A DNA stretch of 64,000 nt from Planococcus halotolerans (lineage in GTDB: Bacteria > Bacillota > Bacilli > Bacillales_A > Planococcaceae). Made by a program: the position numbers and the translations under genes. Below the pieces are notes generated by a model. The model had not been told where the DNA came from. It ran no database searches and saw only the letters and a program-made list of their open reading frames with translations. Below are positions 16,126 through 23,598 of this stretch, piece by piece. Within the stretch, counting starts at the first letter, position 1; every line of letters starts with the position of its first letter. The stretch lies in the NCBI RefSeq assembly GCF_003289955.1, contig NZ_QLZR01000001.1, positions 806,001 through 870,000 on the forward strand. The letters run 5' to 3'.

Positions 16126-17173
16126 AACTCATCATCTGTTTTACCAATTCTTTATTGCGCTTCTTGAAGATTTCATTGTGCGAAGAGACCATGGCGATTT
16201 TATTTGCATCGGGCTGGATGTAACTTTTCGCCTGATTGACGGCGTTGGCTGCGTCCTGGAATGTGCCGGCGATCAGATTGAGTTTACCGGGATGCTGCAG
16301 GATATCGCCCGCGGCAAAGAGGCCATCGACCGATGATTCGCTTTTCGGTGTTCCAGCAATATAGTAATCGTCCGCAATCTCAATGTCCAAAGGACTGTTG
16401 CCGAGCAAGCTAATGTCGCGCTCGTAGCCGTGATTGATGATGACTTCATCTATAGGGAGCAATATTTTCTCTCCATTAATCCGATTGGTCAATTCGACCA
16501 GTTCGATCGCATCGCGCTTGTCAGAGGCAATCAAGCGGCTGATGGATGTATTCAGATAACAGACCGCCGAACTTCCAAGCAATTGACTGACCTGGGCTTC
16601 GTGCCCCGCGAGCGATTCTTTCCGGTAGCTGACGAACACTTTGTCGGCAATCGGTTCGAGCTCATTGGCCCAGTCAATTGCTGAGTTGCCGCCTCCTGAA
16701 ATGAGGACGGTCTTTCCTTTGAAACGCTCGAGCGATTTAACGGTGTAATTCAGATTGGATACTTCAAAACGTTCGGCTCCTTGGATCTCCAGTTTTTGCG
16801 GATTGAGAATGCCGCCGCCGACTGCCACGATCACCGTCTTCGACAAATGGATTTGGCCGGAGGAACCTTCCAGGCTGAACAAGCCGTCTTCCCGTTTCTC
16901 AATGCTCTCGATTTTCTCATTAAGAACAACTTCCGGATTGAATGTCAGTCCCTGCGCCACCAATTGGTCGATCAGCTTAGCGCCCGGCATCGGCGGCTGG
17001 CCCCCCACGTCCCAAATCATTTTCTCGGGGTAGACATGAATTTTTCCGCCAAGGCGCGGCTGAAACTCGATGATTTTCGTTTTCATTTCCCGAAGACCAC
17101 TGTAAAAAGCTGAATATAACCCCGCTGGACCTCCGCCGATAATGGTGACGTCAAAAACTTCTATTTCATTCAT
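16124..17173 (-). CDS. Ferredoxin--NADP(+) reductase, type 2 (YcgT/YumC-like)
   Basis: A 349-residue thioredoxin-reductase-like flavoprotein that moves electrons between NADPH and ferredoxin or flavodoxin. FAD binding is seen in TIIGGGPAGLYSAFYSG (residues 10-26), NADPH binding in LISGGGNSAIDWANEL and the C-terminal FAD contact in VDGLFAAGDILQHPGK; no CxxC redox pair is present, which separates it from thioredoxin reductase. It is divergent from a siderophore transport operon across a perfect Fur box, so it probably helps reduce or mobilise imported iron and is induced by iron limitation, as for B. subtilis YcgT. Confidence 0.92.
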   Translation of the reverse strand: MNEIEVFDVTIIGGGPAGLYSAFYSGLREMKTKIIEFQPRLGGKIHVYPEKMIWDVGGQPPMPGAKLIDQLVAQGLTFNPEVVLNEKIESIEKREDGLFSLEGSSGQIHLSKTVIVAVGGGILNPQKLEIQGAERFEVSNLNYTVKSLERFKGKTVLISGGGNSAIDWANELEPIADKVFVSYRKESLAGHEAQVSQLLGSSAVCYLNTSISRLIASDKRDAIELVELTNRINGEKILLPIDEVIINHGYERDISLLGNSPLDIEIADDYYIAGTPKSESSVDGLFAAGDILQHPGKLNLIAGTFQDAANAVNQAKSYIQPDANKIAMVSSHNEIFKKRNKELVKQMMS

Positions 17174-17205
17174 TCAGAATCATCCTCTTCTTTTTAAGAT
17201 TCCCG

Positions 17206-17234
17206 TTGACAACAATATGCTTTCGCCTTATAGT
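17206..17234 (+). promoter_or_regulatory. Predicted promoter of the siderophore ABC operon
   Basis: TTGACA (17206-17211) and TATAGT (17229-17234) are separated by 17 bp. The expected start point falls next to the Fur box at 17252-17266. Confidence 0.85.
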
Positions 17235-17251
17235 ATTGATTGTACTGAAAA

Positions 17252-17266
17252 TGATAATCATTATCA
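17252..17266. promoter_or_regulatory. Fur box
   Basis: TGATAATCATTATCA is a perfect 7-1-7 inverted repeat, the consensus operator for the iron repressor Fur. It lies between the reductase and ABC ATPase genes, just downstream of the plus-strand promoter. Confidence 0.93.
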
Positions 17267-17305
17267 ATGAATTTCTCACACAGTTTCACAAGGAGGTTGA
17301 AAGTT

Positions 17306-18097
17306 ATGGTTCGCCTGTTCGCTGAGCATCTGGATATCAGCTACGGAGACCGTGCGATTGTAAAAGATTTATCGCTGTCCATTCCCGACAAGAAAATAAC
17401 GACCATCATCGGATCAAATGGCTGCGGCAAATCCACTTTACTGAAAGCCCTGACACGCGTTATTCCCCATCAGTCAGGCAGCATCGTGCTCGACGGCGCT
17501 GATATCGCCAAAGAAAATACAAAGAAGCTCGCCCGGAAGATCGCCATTTTGCCGCAGACTCCGGAAAATGCACCAGGCCTGACAGTCGGCGAATTGGTGT
17601 CCTATGGCCGCTTCCCTTATCAAAAAGGGTTTGGACGCCTGTCCGCCGAGGACCATGACATTATCAACTGGGCACTCGATGTGACCGGAACGCAATTTTT
17701 TAAATATCATCCAGTGGACGCATTATCGGGTGGCCAGCGCCAGCGCGTCTGGATCGCCATGGCGCTCGCCCAGGAAACCGAAATGATTTTCCTGGATGAA
17801 CCGACTACATATCTCGATATGGCGCACCAGCTGGAAATTCTTGAACTTCTGCAGAAGCTGAATGAAGAGCAGGAACGCACCATTGTCATGGTATTGCATG
17901 ATTTAAATCAGGCCGCACGTTTTGCCGACCACCTGATTGCCATGAAAAATGGTGAAATCGTTAAAGCCGGCGCTTGCCATGAAGTCATCACTGCAGATGT
18001 ATTAAAAACCGTATTTCGGATTGATGCAGAAATTGGAATGGATCCAAGAACGCAGAAGCCGATTTGCATTACCTATAACTTAATCAAAGGAGCATAA
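17306..18097 (+). CDS. Iron-siderophore ABC transporter, ATP-binding protein (FecE/FhuC-like)
   Basis: A 263-residue ATPase energising siderophore import. Walker A is IIGSNGCGKSTLLKA (near residue 37), the signature is DALSGGQRQRVWIAMALAQE and Walker B is EMIFLDEPTTYLDMAH, followed by the switch histidine in MVLHDLNQA. I chose the ATG at 17306, preceded by AAGGAGGTTGAAAGTT, over an upstream in-frame start. It is the first gene of a four-gene operon (ATPase, binding lipoprotein, two permeases) controlled by the adjacent Fur box. Confidence 0.93.
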   Translation: MVRLFAEHLDISYGDRAIVKDLSLSIPDKKITTIIGSNGCGKSTLLKALTRVIPHQSGSIVLDGADIAKENTKKLARKIAILPQTPENAPGLTVGELVSYGRFPYQKGFGRLSAEDHDIINWALDVTGTQFFKYHPVDALSGGQRQRVWIAMALAQETEMIFLDEPTTYLDMAHQLEILELLQKLNEEQERTIVMVLHDLNQAARFADHLIAMKNGEIVKAGACHEVITADVLKTVFRIDAEIGMDPRTQKPICITYNLIKGA

Positions 18098-18102
18098 CCA
18101 TA

Positions 18103-19020
18103 ATGAAAAAATTAACATTCCTGCTGGTTTTATTGGCTGCTTTATTCCTTGCAGCATGCAACTCAGAGTCAACGGAAGAAAAAGATGGAGCCTCGGCGGA
18201 ATCGAAGCCGGAAACGATTACATATGAATCAGAAACAGGACCGATTGAAGTCCCTGCAGATCCGCAGCGTGTGGTTGTATTGTCGACTTATGCAGGAAAC
18301 GTCATGGCGCTTGATGTGCCAATGGTCGGGGTGGATTCATGGTCGAAAATGAATCCCCGTTTCGAAACGCAATTAACGGAAGTTGAAGAAGTCGCGGAAG
18401 ATGACCTCGAGAAAATCATCGAGTTGGATCCGGATTTGATCATCGGTTCGTCCACCATGAAAAATATTGATAAGCTGAACGAAATCGCACCAACAGTTAC
18501 ATTCACTTACAATAACGTGGATTATCTGACGCAGCATCTTGAAATCGGAAAAGCAGTGAATAAAGAAGAAGAAGCTCAAGCTTGGATTGATGATTTTAAA
18601 GAGCGGGCGCAAACTGCGGGCGAAGAAATCCGTGCAGAAATCGGTGAAGACGCAACTGTATCGGTCATCGAGAACTTCGAGAAGCAAATTTACGTGTTCG
18701 GCGACAGCTGGGGCCGCGGAACGGAAATCCTATATCAGGAAATGAAATTGAAAATGCCTGAGAAAGTGAAAGAAATGGCACTGAAAGACGGTTACTACGC
18801 TTTGTCACAGGAAGTTTTGCCTGAATACATGGGCGACTACGTGATCTTCAGCAAAGACTCCGAACAGGACAATTCGTTCCAGGAAACAGATGTCTACAAA
18901 AATACGGAAGCTGTGAAAAACGGCCATGTCTTTGAAGCGAACGCCAAGGAATTCTATTTCAACGATCCGCTTTCACTGGATCATCAATTGGAATTCTTTA
19001 AAGAGAACTTCTTGAAATAA
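18103..19020 (+). CDS. Iron-hydroxamate siderophore-binding lipoprotein (FhuD/YxeB-like)
   Basis: A 305-residue extracellular binding protein. The N-terminus MKKLTFLLVLLAALFLAAC is a lipoprotein signal peptide, with Cys19 as the acylated residue, followed by a charged linker. The mature part has the PeriBP_2 fold; segments such as YVFGDSWGRGTEILYQEM and LSQEVLPEYMGDYV resemble B. subtilis YxeB and FhuD, which bind hydroxamate siderophores such as ferrioxamine. It follows the ATPase gene by five bases with a ribosome binding site AAAGGAG. A terminator-like hairpin separates it from the permease genes. Confidence 0.9.
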   Translation: MKKLTFLLVLLAALFLAACNSESTEEKDGASAESKPETITYESETGPIEVPADPQRVVVLSTYAGNVMALDVPMVGVDSWSKMNPRFETQLTEVEEVAEDDLEKIIELDPDLIIGSSTMKNIDKLNEIAPTVTFTYNNVDYLTQHLEIGKAVNKEEEAQAWIDDFKERAQTAGEEIRAEIGEDATVSVIENFEKQIYVFGDSWGRGTEILYQEMKLKMPEKVKEMALKDGYYALSQEVLPEYMGDYVIFSKDSEQDNSFQETDVYKNTEAVKNGHVFEANAKEFYFNDPLSLDHQLEFFKENFLK

Positions 19021-19031
19021 TAAAAAAGAAA

Positions 19032-19066
19032 AGGAATTCCTGAATCCTCGGGAATTCCTTTTTATC
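19032..19066 (+). terminator. Intra-operon terminator/attenuating hairpin
   Basis: AAGGAATTCC pairs with GGGAATTCCTT around a TGAATCCTC-type loop, followed by TTTTTAT. Its position between the binding protein and permease genes would give more binding protein than permease transcript. Confidence 0.8.
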
Positions 19067-19089
19067 CTCAACAGAAATGATGATGCCTT

Positions 19090-20088
19090 ATGCCGACAAA
19101 ATTTAATTTCTTCGCCAAGCTGCTCGCGGCGGTTGCCGTTTTCGTGCTGACATTTACAGCCGCCATCGCTTTTGGCGCAGCCGATATCAGCTTAAATGAT
19201 ATCCGGCTTGCCCTTTTTTCAAACGCTTCAAATGATGCCATTTCAGTGATCCGTGAAATCCGTCTGCCGCGGGAACTGGCGGCTGTCCTGGTTGGTGCGG
19301 CGCTGGCTGTGTCCGGCGCCATTATGCAGGGGATGACGCGCAATCCATTAGCGGATCCTGGACTTCTTGGATTGACTGCCGGTGCCAATGCAGCGCTTGC
19401 AGTAACGCTTGCCATGATTCCCGCTGCCAATTATTTCGGCATCATGGTTGCCTGTTTTATTGGCGCAGCTGTCGGCGGTGCTTTGGTATTCGGACTTGGC
19501 TCAATGAAAAAAGGCGGCTTCTCACCTTTCCGGATCGTGCTGGCGGGTGCAGCCATTTCCGCTTTCCTCACGGCCGTGGCAGAAGGCATCGGCTTGTACT
19601 TTAAAATTTCTAAAGACATCTCTATGTGGACTGCCGGCGGCTTGATCGGCACATCATGGGGCCAGCTGCAGACAATCACGCCGTTCATCCTCATTGCGAT
19701 GGTGGTCGCGCTGCTGCTGTCGCGCCAATTATCGATCCTCAGTTTGAGCGAGGAAGCGGCAATCGGCCTCGGCCAAAACACCAACCGCACAAAAGCGCTG
19801 CTGTTTGTCGTCATCACTGCTCTAGCGGGCGCCGCTGTAGCACTTGCCGGAAACATGGCTTTTGTCGGCTTGCTCGTGCCGCATATCGTGCGCGTTATCG
19901 TCGGCGTCGACTACCGGCACATCATCCCGATGTCCGCTGTAGCAGGCGCGATTTTCCTGCTGTTTGCCGATTTGCTCGGCCGAACGATCAACGCACCTTT
20001 CGAAACACCAGTGGCTGCAATCGTCGCCATGCTCGGCTTGCCGTTCTTCCTGATTATCGTCCGTAAAGGAGGCCGCGCGTTTACATGA
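19090..20088 (+). CDS. Iron-siderophore ABC transporter permease (FecCD family), first subunit
   Basis: A 332-residue inner-membrane permease with about ten helices. The family hallmarks are visible: REIRLPRELAAVLVGAALAVSGAIMQGMTRNPLADPGLLG in the first half (residues about 53-92) and GNMAFVGLLVPHIVRVIVG in the second, the latter contacting the ATPase. It pairs with the next subunit, which it overlaps by 4 bp (ATGA). The start ATG lacks a strong ribosome binding site, so an alternative start cannot be excluded. Confidence 0.92.
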   Translation: MPTKFNFFAKLLAAVAVFVLTFTAAIAFGAADISLNDIRLALFSNASNDAISVIREIRLPRELAAVLVGAALAVSGAIMQGMTRNPLADPGLLGLTAGANAALAVTLAMIPAANYFGIMVACFIGAAVGGALVFGLGSMKKGGFSPFRIVLAGAAISAFLTAVAEGIGLYFKISKDISMWTAGGLIGTSWGQLQTITPFILIAMVVALLLSRQLSILSLSEEAAIGLGQNTNRTKALLFVVITALAGAAVALAGNMAFVGLLVPHIVRVIVGVDYRHIIPMSAVAGAIFLLFADLLGRTINAPFETPVAAIVAMLGLPFFLIIVRKGGRAFT

Positions 20089-21092
20089 TCCAGTCAGCTT
20101 TGATTAAAAAACAGCGTTTCTTCTTTTTCACGCTGCTCGGGTTGATTTTGGCGACAGCCATCATCAGCATCGGCGCAGGTTATTCTTCAATGGGTTACGA
20201 CCGGATTGCAGCGGCACTCATCGGCCAGGGCACGTTCAAGGAAAATTTCGTCCTGTTCTCTATCCGTATGCCGCGCATCCTGATTACAGTGCTTGCCGGT
20301 ATGGCGCTGGCTTTGTCTGGTGCCATTCTGCAAAGCATTACACGTAATGATCTGGCAGACCCAGGCATCATCGGAATCAATTCCGGAGCCGGCGCCGCAA
20401 TCGCTTTATTCTTTTTGTTCGTGCCTGTTGACGCGGGTTCGTTCGTTTACCTATTGCCATTGGTCGCTTTTGGCGGCGCATTATTGACGGCAATCTTGAT
20501 CTATCTTTTCTCTTATCAAAGGGAGACGGGGCTTCAGCCGATCCGGCTGATTCTGACAGGAATCGGCTTTTCGATGGCGCTGTCCGGAGTCATGATTGTG
20601 TTGATTTCATCCGCTGAACGCGAAAAAGTGGATTTCATCGCCAATTGGCTGGCGGGCAATATCTGGGGCACCGACTGGCCGTTTATCCTGGCATTGCTGC
20701 CGTGGTTATTGGTGCTTATTCCATTTGTCCTTTATAAAGCCAATCGCTTGAATATGCTTGGCCTCAGCGAACCGGTAGCGGTCGGGCTCGGTGTTTCCGT
20801 CGAAAAAGAACGCATCACGATGCTATTGGCTGCGGTCGCTTTGGCCGCTTCAGCCGTTTCTGTTACCGGCGGCATCGCGTTCATCGGCCTGATGGCACCG
20901 CATATCGCAAAAGCACTGGTCGGTCCGCGGCATCAATTATTTCTGCCTTTGGCTATTTTGACCGGCGGCTGGCTGCTGTTGCTGGCGGATACCATCGGCC
21001 GCAATCTATTGGAGCCATCCGGCATTCCGGCCGGCGTCATGGCCGCCTTGATCGGCGCACCTTATTTTATTTATTTGTTGATGAAGAAATGA
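20085..21092 (+). CDS. Iron-siderophore ABC transporter permease (FecCD family), second subunit
   Basis: A 335-residue partner of the preceding permease, with SIRMPRILITVLAGMALALSG and GITGGIAFIGLMAPHIAKALVG-like blocks in the usual places (the latter reads TGGIAFIGLMAPHIAKAL). Translation starts inside the previous stop codon, so the two permeases should be made in equal amounts. It is the last gene of the Fur-controlled operon; a family B/C repeat element follows within 50 bp. Confidence 0.92.
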   Translation: MIQSALIKKQRFFFFTLLGLILATAIISIGAGYSSMGYDRIAAALIGQGTFKENFVLFSIRMPRILITVLAGMALALSGAILQSITRNDLADPGIIGINSGAGAAIALFFLFVPVDAGSFVYLLPLVAFGGALLTAILIYLFSYQRETGLQPIRLILTGIGFSMALSGVMIVLISSAEREKVDFIANWLAGNIWGTDWPFILALLPWLLVLIPFVLYKANRLNMLGLSEPVAVGLGVSVEKERITMLLAAVALAASAVSVTGGIAFIGLMAPHIAKALVGPRHQLFLPLAILTGGWLLLLADTIGRNLLEPSGIPAGVMAALIGAPYFIYLLMKK

Positions 21093-21139
21093 AAATGTGG
21101 GAAACGCAGTCAGCTTGTTCAGCTGGCTGCGTTTTTTGG

Positions 21140-21216
21140 TTTGGGGTGCGGCTTGATTGGCTTGGGGTGCGGGTTGACTCGTTTGGGGTGCGGTTTTCTC
21201 CATTTGAGGTGCGGTC
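21140..21216 (+). repeat. Family B repeat array (GGTGCGG, 21-bp period)
   Basis: Four 12-bp units (TTTGGGGTGCGG to TTTGAGGTGCGG) start at 21140, 21161, 21182 and 21203, exactly 21 bp apart, with 9-bp spacers partly shared with the 15706 array. The 21093-21535 stretch holds no gene. Confidence 0.9.
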
Positions 21217-21282
21217 TGCAATTATTTAACGCTAAAATATAGAAAAGCGAACAGTAATTTGAAATATTTTCCACTTTTTTAT

Positions 21283-21360
21283 CTTAGTTGCGCGATTTCG
21301 CAATTTAGTTGCGGTTAAACTCATTTTAGTTGCGGTTAAACCCATTTTAGTTGCGCTCAC
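21283..21360 (+). repeat. Family C repeat array (TTTAGTTGCGGT, 21-bp period)
   Basis: Four units start at 21283, 21304, 21325 and 21346, exactly 21 bp apart. The first unit is 80 bp after the last family B unit, and the linker contains GAAATATTTTCCACT. Confidence 0.92.
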
Positions 21361-21369
21361 CCAAAAACC

Positions 21370-21452
21370 AACCCCAAATTTGAAAAAGCCGCCACTTTCG
21401 CGGCGGCTTCCTAAAAGATTGGAGTTTTTCGCACAGCGAAAAACATCCGCTC
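21370..21452 (+). repeat. Tandem hairpin module next to family B/C array
   Basis: CCCCAAATTTGAAAAAG leads into hairpin 1 (AGCCGCC/GGCGGCT, about 21387-21409), then hairpin 2 (GTTTTTCGC-ACA-GCGAAAAAC) in a 32-base block from 21421 identical to that at 16031. Confidence 0.9.
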
Positions 21453-21535
21453 CTGCTTTTGAATTTTGCATAACCCGCTATAAAGGGAAAAGTCTGCAAC
21501 GCTTTTCAACAGGGACTCCACACATAATTCCTAAG

Positions 21536-22138
21536 TTAATCCGGCCGCTTCAACGAAAACAACTCACCTAATTTAGCGTAATTCGTTCCCGCCAGACGGC
21601 TGACCGGTTTCAAAATTTCCGCATTGATGCGGCCGTTTTCATAAATCGCTTCATCGATATGAATCCGGACGATCCTGCCGATAAGCAGATCCGTATTCGG
21701 CAAGTCGACTGCCTGGTCAAGGACGCATTCAAAACGGACTTTCGACTGGGCAACAGCCGGCACATCGATTTCCTCACTGTCGATTAACGTCAGTTTGGTC
21801 ACATCAATCTCACTTTCATTGGGCGGCAGCGATGCCGCGGTTTCATTGACTTCGAAGACATTTTCCTCGTCGACAATGTGAACGACGAATTCCTTGCCGG
21901 ACAGCACATTGCGCGCGGTGTCTTTTTTGTCGTCGCCCTTGCGCTGAACGGAAACAGACAGCATCGGCGGATTCGACGACACGATATTGAAATAACTGAA
22001 AGGGGCCGCATTGACGACCCCCTCTTCCGATTTGCTTGTGACGAAAGCAATCGGCCTCGGGATGATCGTGCCCACAAGCAATTTATAGTTTTCACGTTCT
22101 GTCTGTTGATAAGGATCAAAGCTCAGCACAGCCACCAC
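21536..22138 (-). CDS. Flavin reductase family protein (FMN-binding split barrel)
   Basis: A 200-residue protein of the flavin reductase-like, split-barrel FMN-binding family. The typical opening YKLLVGTIIPRPIAFVTSKSEEGVVNAAPFSYFN gives the flavin contact; SVQRKGDDKKDTARNVLSGKEFVVHIVDE continues the barrel. Members reduce flavins or act as oxidoreductase components for monooxygenases; no partner is encoded nearby, so the exact role is open. It is a single-gene unit convergent with the siderophore operon. Confidence 0.88.
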   Translation of the reverse strand: MVAVLSFDPYQQTERENYKLLVGTIIPRPIAFVTSKSEEGVVNAAPFSYFNIVSSNPPMLSVSVQRKGDDKKDTARNVLSGKEFVVHIVDEENVFEVNETAASLPPNESEIDVTKLTLIDSEEIDVPAVAQSKVRFECVLDQAVDLPNTDLLIGRIVRIHIDEAIYENGRINAEILKPVSRLAGTNYAKLGELFSLKRPD

Positions 22139-22193
22139 TCCTTTTCGTTCAGTTTACCCGAAACGTTTTTCATTGCCGCAGGAAATGCTCATT

Positions 22194-23207
22194 TTAGACT
22201 GGAACTGTCACGATTCCCTGAGGCTCTTTTGCCGGCTTGCCGAAATAATAGCCTTGGAATAGCTGATAGCCCCGCTGTTTCAGCCAGTCGAAATCCTCTT
22301 TCGTTTCGACGCCTTCCGCCAAAGGAACCGAACCGATTTCCACGGCTTTCTCCAGGAAGCGCAGCGCTGTTTTCTGTTTGTCCGCGTCATCTGCTACGCC
22401 CTGCACATATTGCATATCAAGTTTCATATAATGCGGCTTCAAATCCGCCAGCAACTCAATGGTGCTGTAGCCTTCGCCCACATCATCCAGCGCGTATTGG
22501 AACCCTTTCTTCTTATAGAAAGCGAGAATTTCCCGCAAATGATCGACATCATCCACTTTTTCCGTCTCCACCACTTCAAACACCAATTGACGTGGGTCTA
22601 AGCCCAATTCATTGGCCAAGTTTGTCGTCGAACGCAGGCAGAATTCAGGCGAATAAATCGACGTAGGGATGAAATTAATAAAAGCCTTCACATCTTTTAA
22701 AACAGCGGCATGGCGCACAGCGGCCATCCGGCAGACCCGGTCGAGCGCATAGAGCCTGCTGCGTGATTTGGCAGCCGGGAAGATTTCATTCGGGTAAATG
22801 ACTGTGCCGTCTTCATGGTGAAAACGCGCCAGCATCTCGTACGCGAAAATCTCTCCATCCGCTGTGACGATCGGCTGATAATGGCAGCCCAGCAATTCCT
22901 TGCGGATCACGTCATCAATCCATTCTGTATTGAAAACCTGCTCCATCTCTTCAATCTTGTTCCACTCACCTTTATCAATCCTGAACAACACTTTTGCCGG
23001 TTCCATATGATGCAAGCAGAAATCGAGGAATTCCTTCGCACCTCGTTCGTTCATAAACAATCTATTTTCTTTCCTTGTAGTTTCCATAACACGGCGTGCA
23101 AGATGGCTGACGACTTTGTCCATCAGAGAAAGATTCGTTTCGCCTTCGAGCTTGATATCAAATTTCAGTTCAGCGACTGAACAATTATTACATTCCACTG
23201 GCCACAC
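22194..23207 (-). CDS. EAL domain protein (putative c-di-GMP phosphodiesterase)
   Basis: A 337-residue cytoplasmic protein. Residues about 100-330 form an EAL domain: the signature reads YEMLARF (EML in place of EAL), followed by NFIPTSIYSPEFC, the glutamate block VFEVVETEKV, the metal-binding DD in ALDDVGEGYSTIELL, the lysine in MKLDMQYV and SVPLAEGVETKEDF. All catalytic positions appear present, so hydrolysis of c-di-GMP is plausible. The N-terminus has a CNNC pair. The listed start is GTG; a GTG three codons later is better spaced from AGGAGGA. A diguanylate cyclase is encoded at 52314. Confidence 0.85.
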   Translation of the reverse strand: MWPVECNNCSVAELKFDIKLEGETNLSLMDKVVSHLARRVMETTRKENRLFMNERGAKEFLDFCLHHMEPAKVLFRIDKGEWNKIEEMEQVFNTEWIDDVIRKELLGCHYQPIVTADGEIFAYEMLARFHHEDGTVIYPNEIFPAAKSRSRLYALDRVCRMAAVRHAAVLKDVKAFINFIPTSIYSPEFCLRSTTNLANELGLDPRQLVFEVVETEKVDDVDHLREILAFYKKKGFQYALDDVGEGYSTIELLADLKPHYMKLDMQYVQGVADDADKQKTALRFLEKAVEIGSVPLAEGVETKEDFDWLKQRGYQLFQGYYFGKPAKEPQGIVTVPV

Positions 23208-23497
23208 TCCTCCTGTACTATTCCTTTCAGATTACCTTAAAATGGTTAATAAATCCTTATTAATTTTCGAATTTAAGAATAAATTGATTGTTTTCATCTT
23301 GGACTAATTGCTTAGATATTCCTTCATGAGCTTCGGGGTTTGTGCTATTTCGCTATATTGCCAGATTTTCTTTAGCTACTATTTGGTAAAAATTCAAGAT
23401 TGCCCTGCTCTAATGGGCACAAGGGGTGCTCCAGCGTTCGCCGGGGCGGTTCTTCTCAGCGCTGCCATCATACTAAATGCTATATTCGTTTTATTTG
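23208..23497. other. AT-rich intergenic region with inverted repeat
   Basis: Most of this stretch shows no supported gene. TTAATAA-ATCC-TTATTAA at 23246-23263 is a perfect inverted repeat upstream of the EAL gene and could be an operator. A 72-codon frame from a TTG at 23308 is hydrophobic but lacks a ribosome binding site. Confidence 0.5.
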
Positions 23498-23525
23498 TTG
23501 ACGTAAGCCCATATTGGTTTATGTA
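23498..23525 (+). promoter_or_regulatory. Predicted promoter of the GltS gene
   Basis: TTGACG (23498-23503) and TATGTA (23520-23525) are 16 bp apart, about 70 bp upstream of the start codon. Confidence 0.5.
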
Positions 23526-23598
23526 GTAAAGCAAGGGGAACAGATTTATAGATGCTGTACAGGCTACGCAGGTCATATAATCGTTCAGGAGGGGTATG

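Noticed and set aside
21006..21221. Short reading frames across the arrays with peptide repeats such as TAPQ or RNY types
   Set aside because: They arise because 21 bp is seven codons. They lack ribosome binding sites, and family A arrays have a 20-bp step that breaks any frame.
12127..21360. Periodic arrays as CRISPR
   Set aside because: The repeat core is only about 12 bp and the spacer 9 bp, far below CRISPR repeat and spacer lengths, spacers are partly shared between loci, and no cas genes are present.
23308..23526. A 72-codon hydrophobic frame before gltS
   Set aside because: TTG start, no ribosome binding site, overlaps the predicted gltS promoter, and resembles no family I know.
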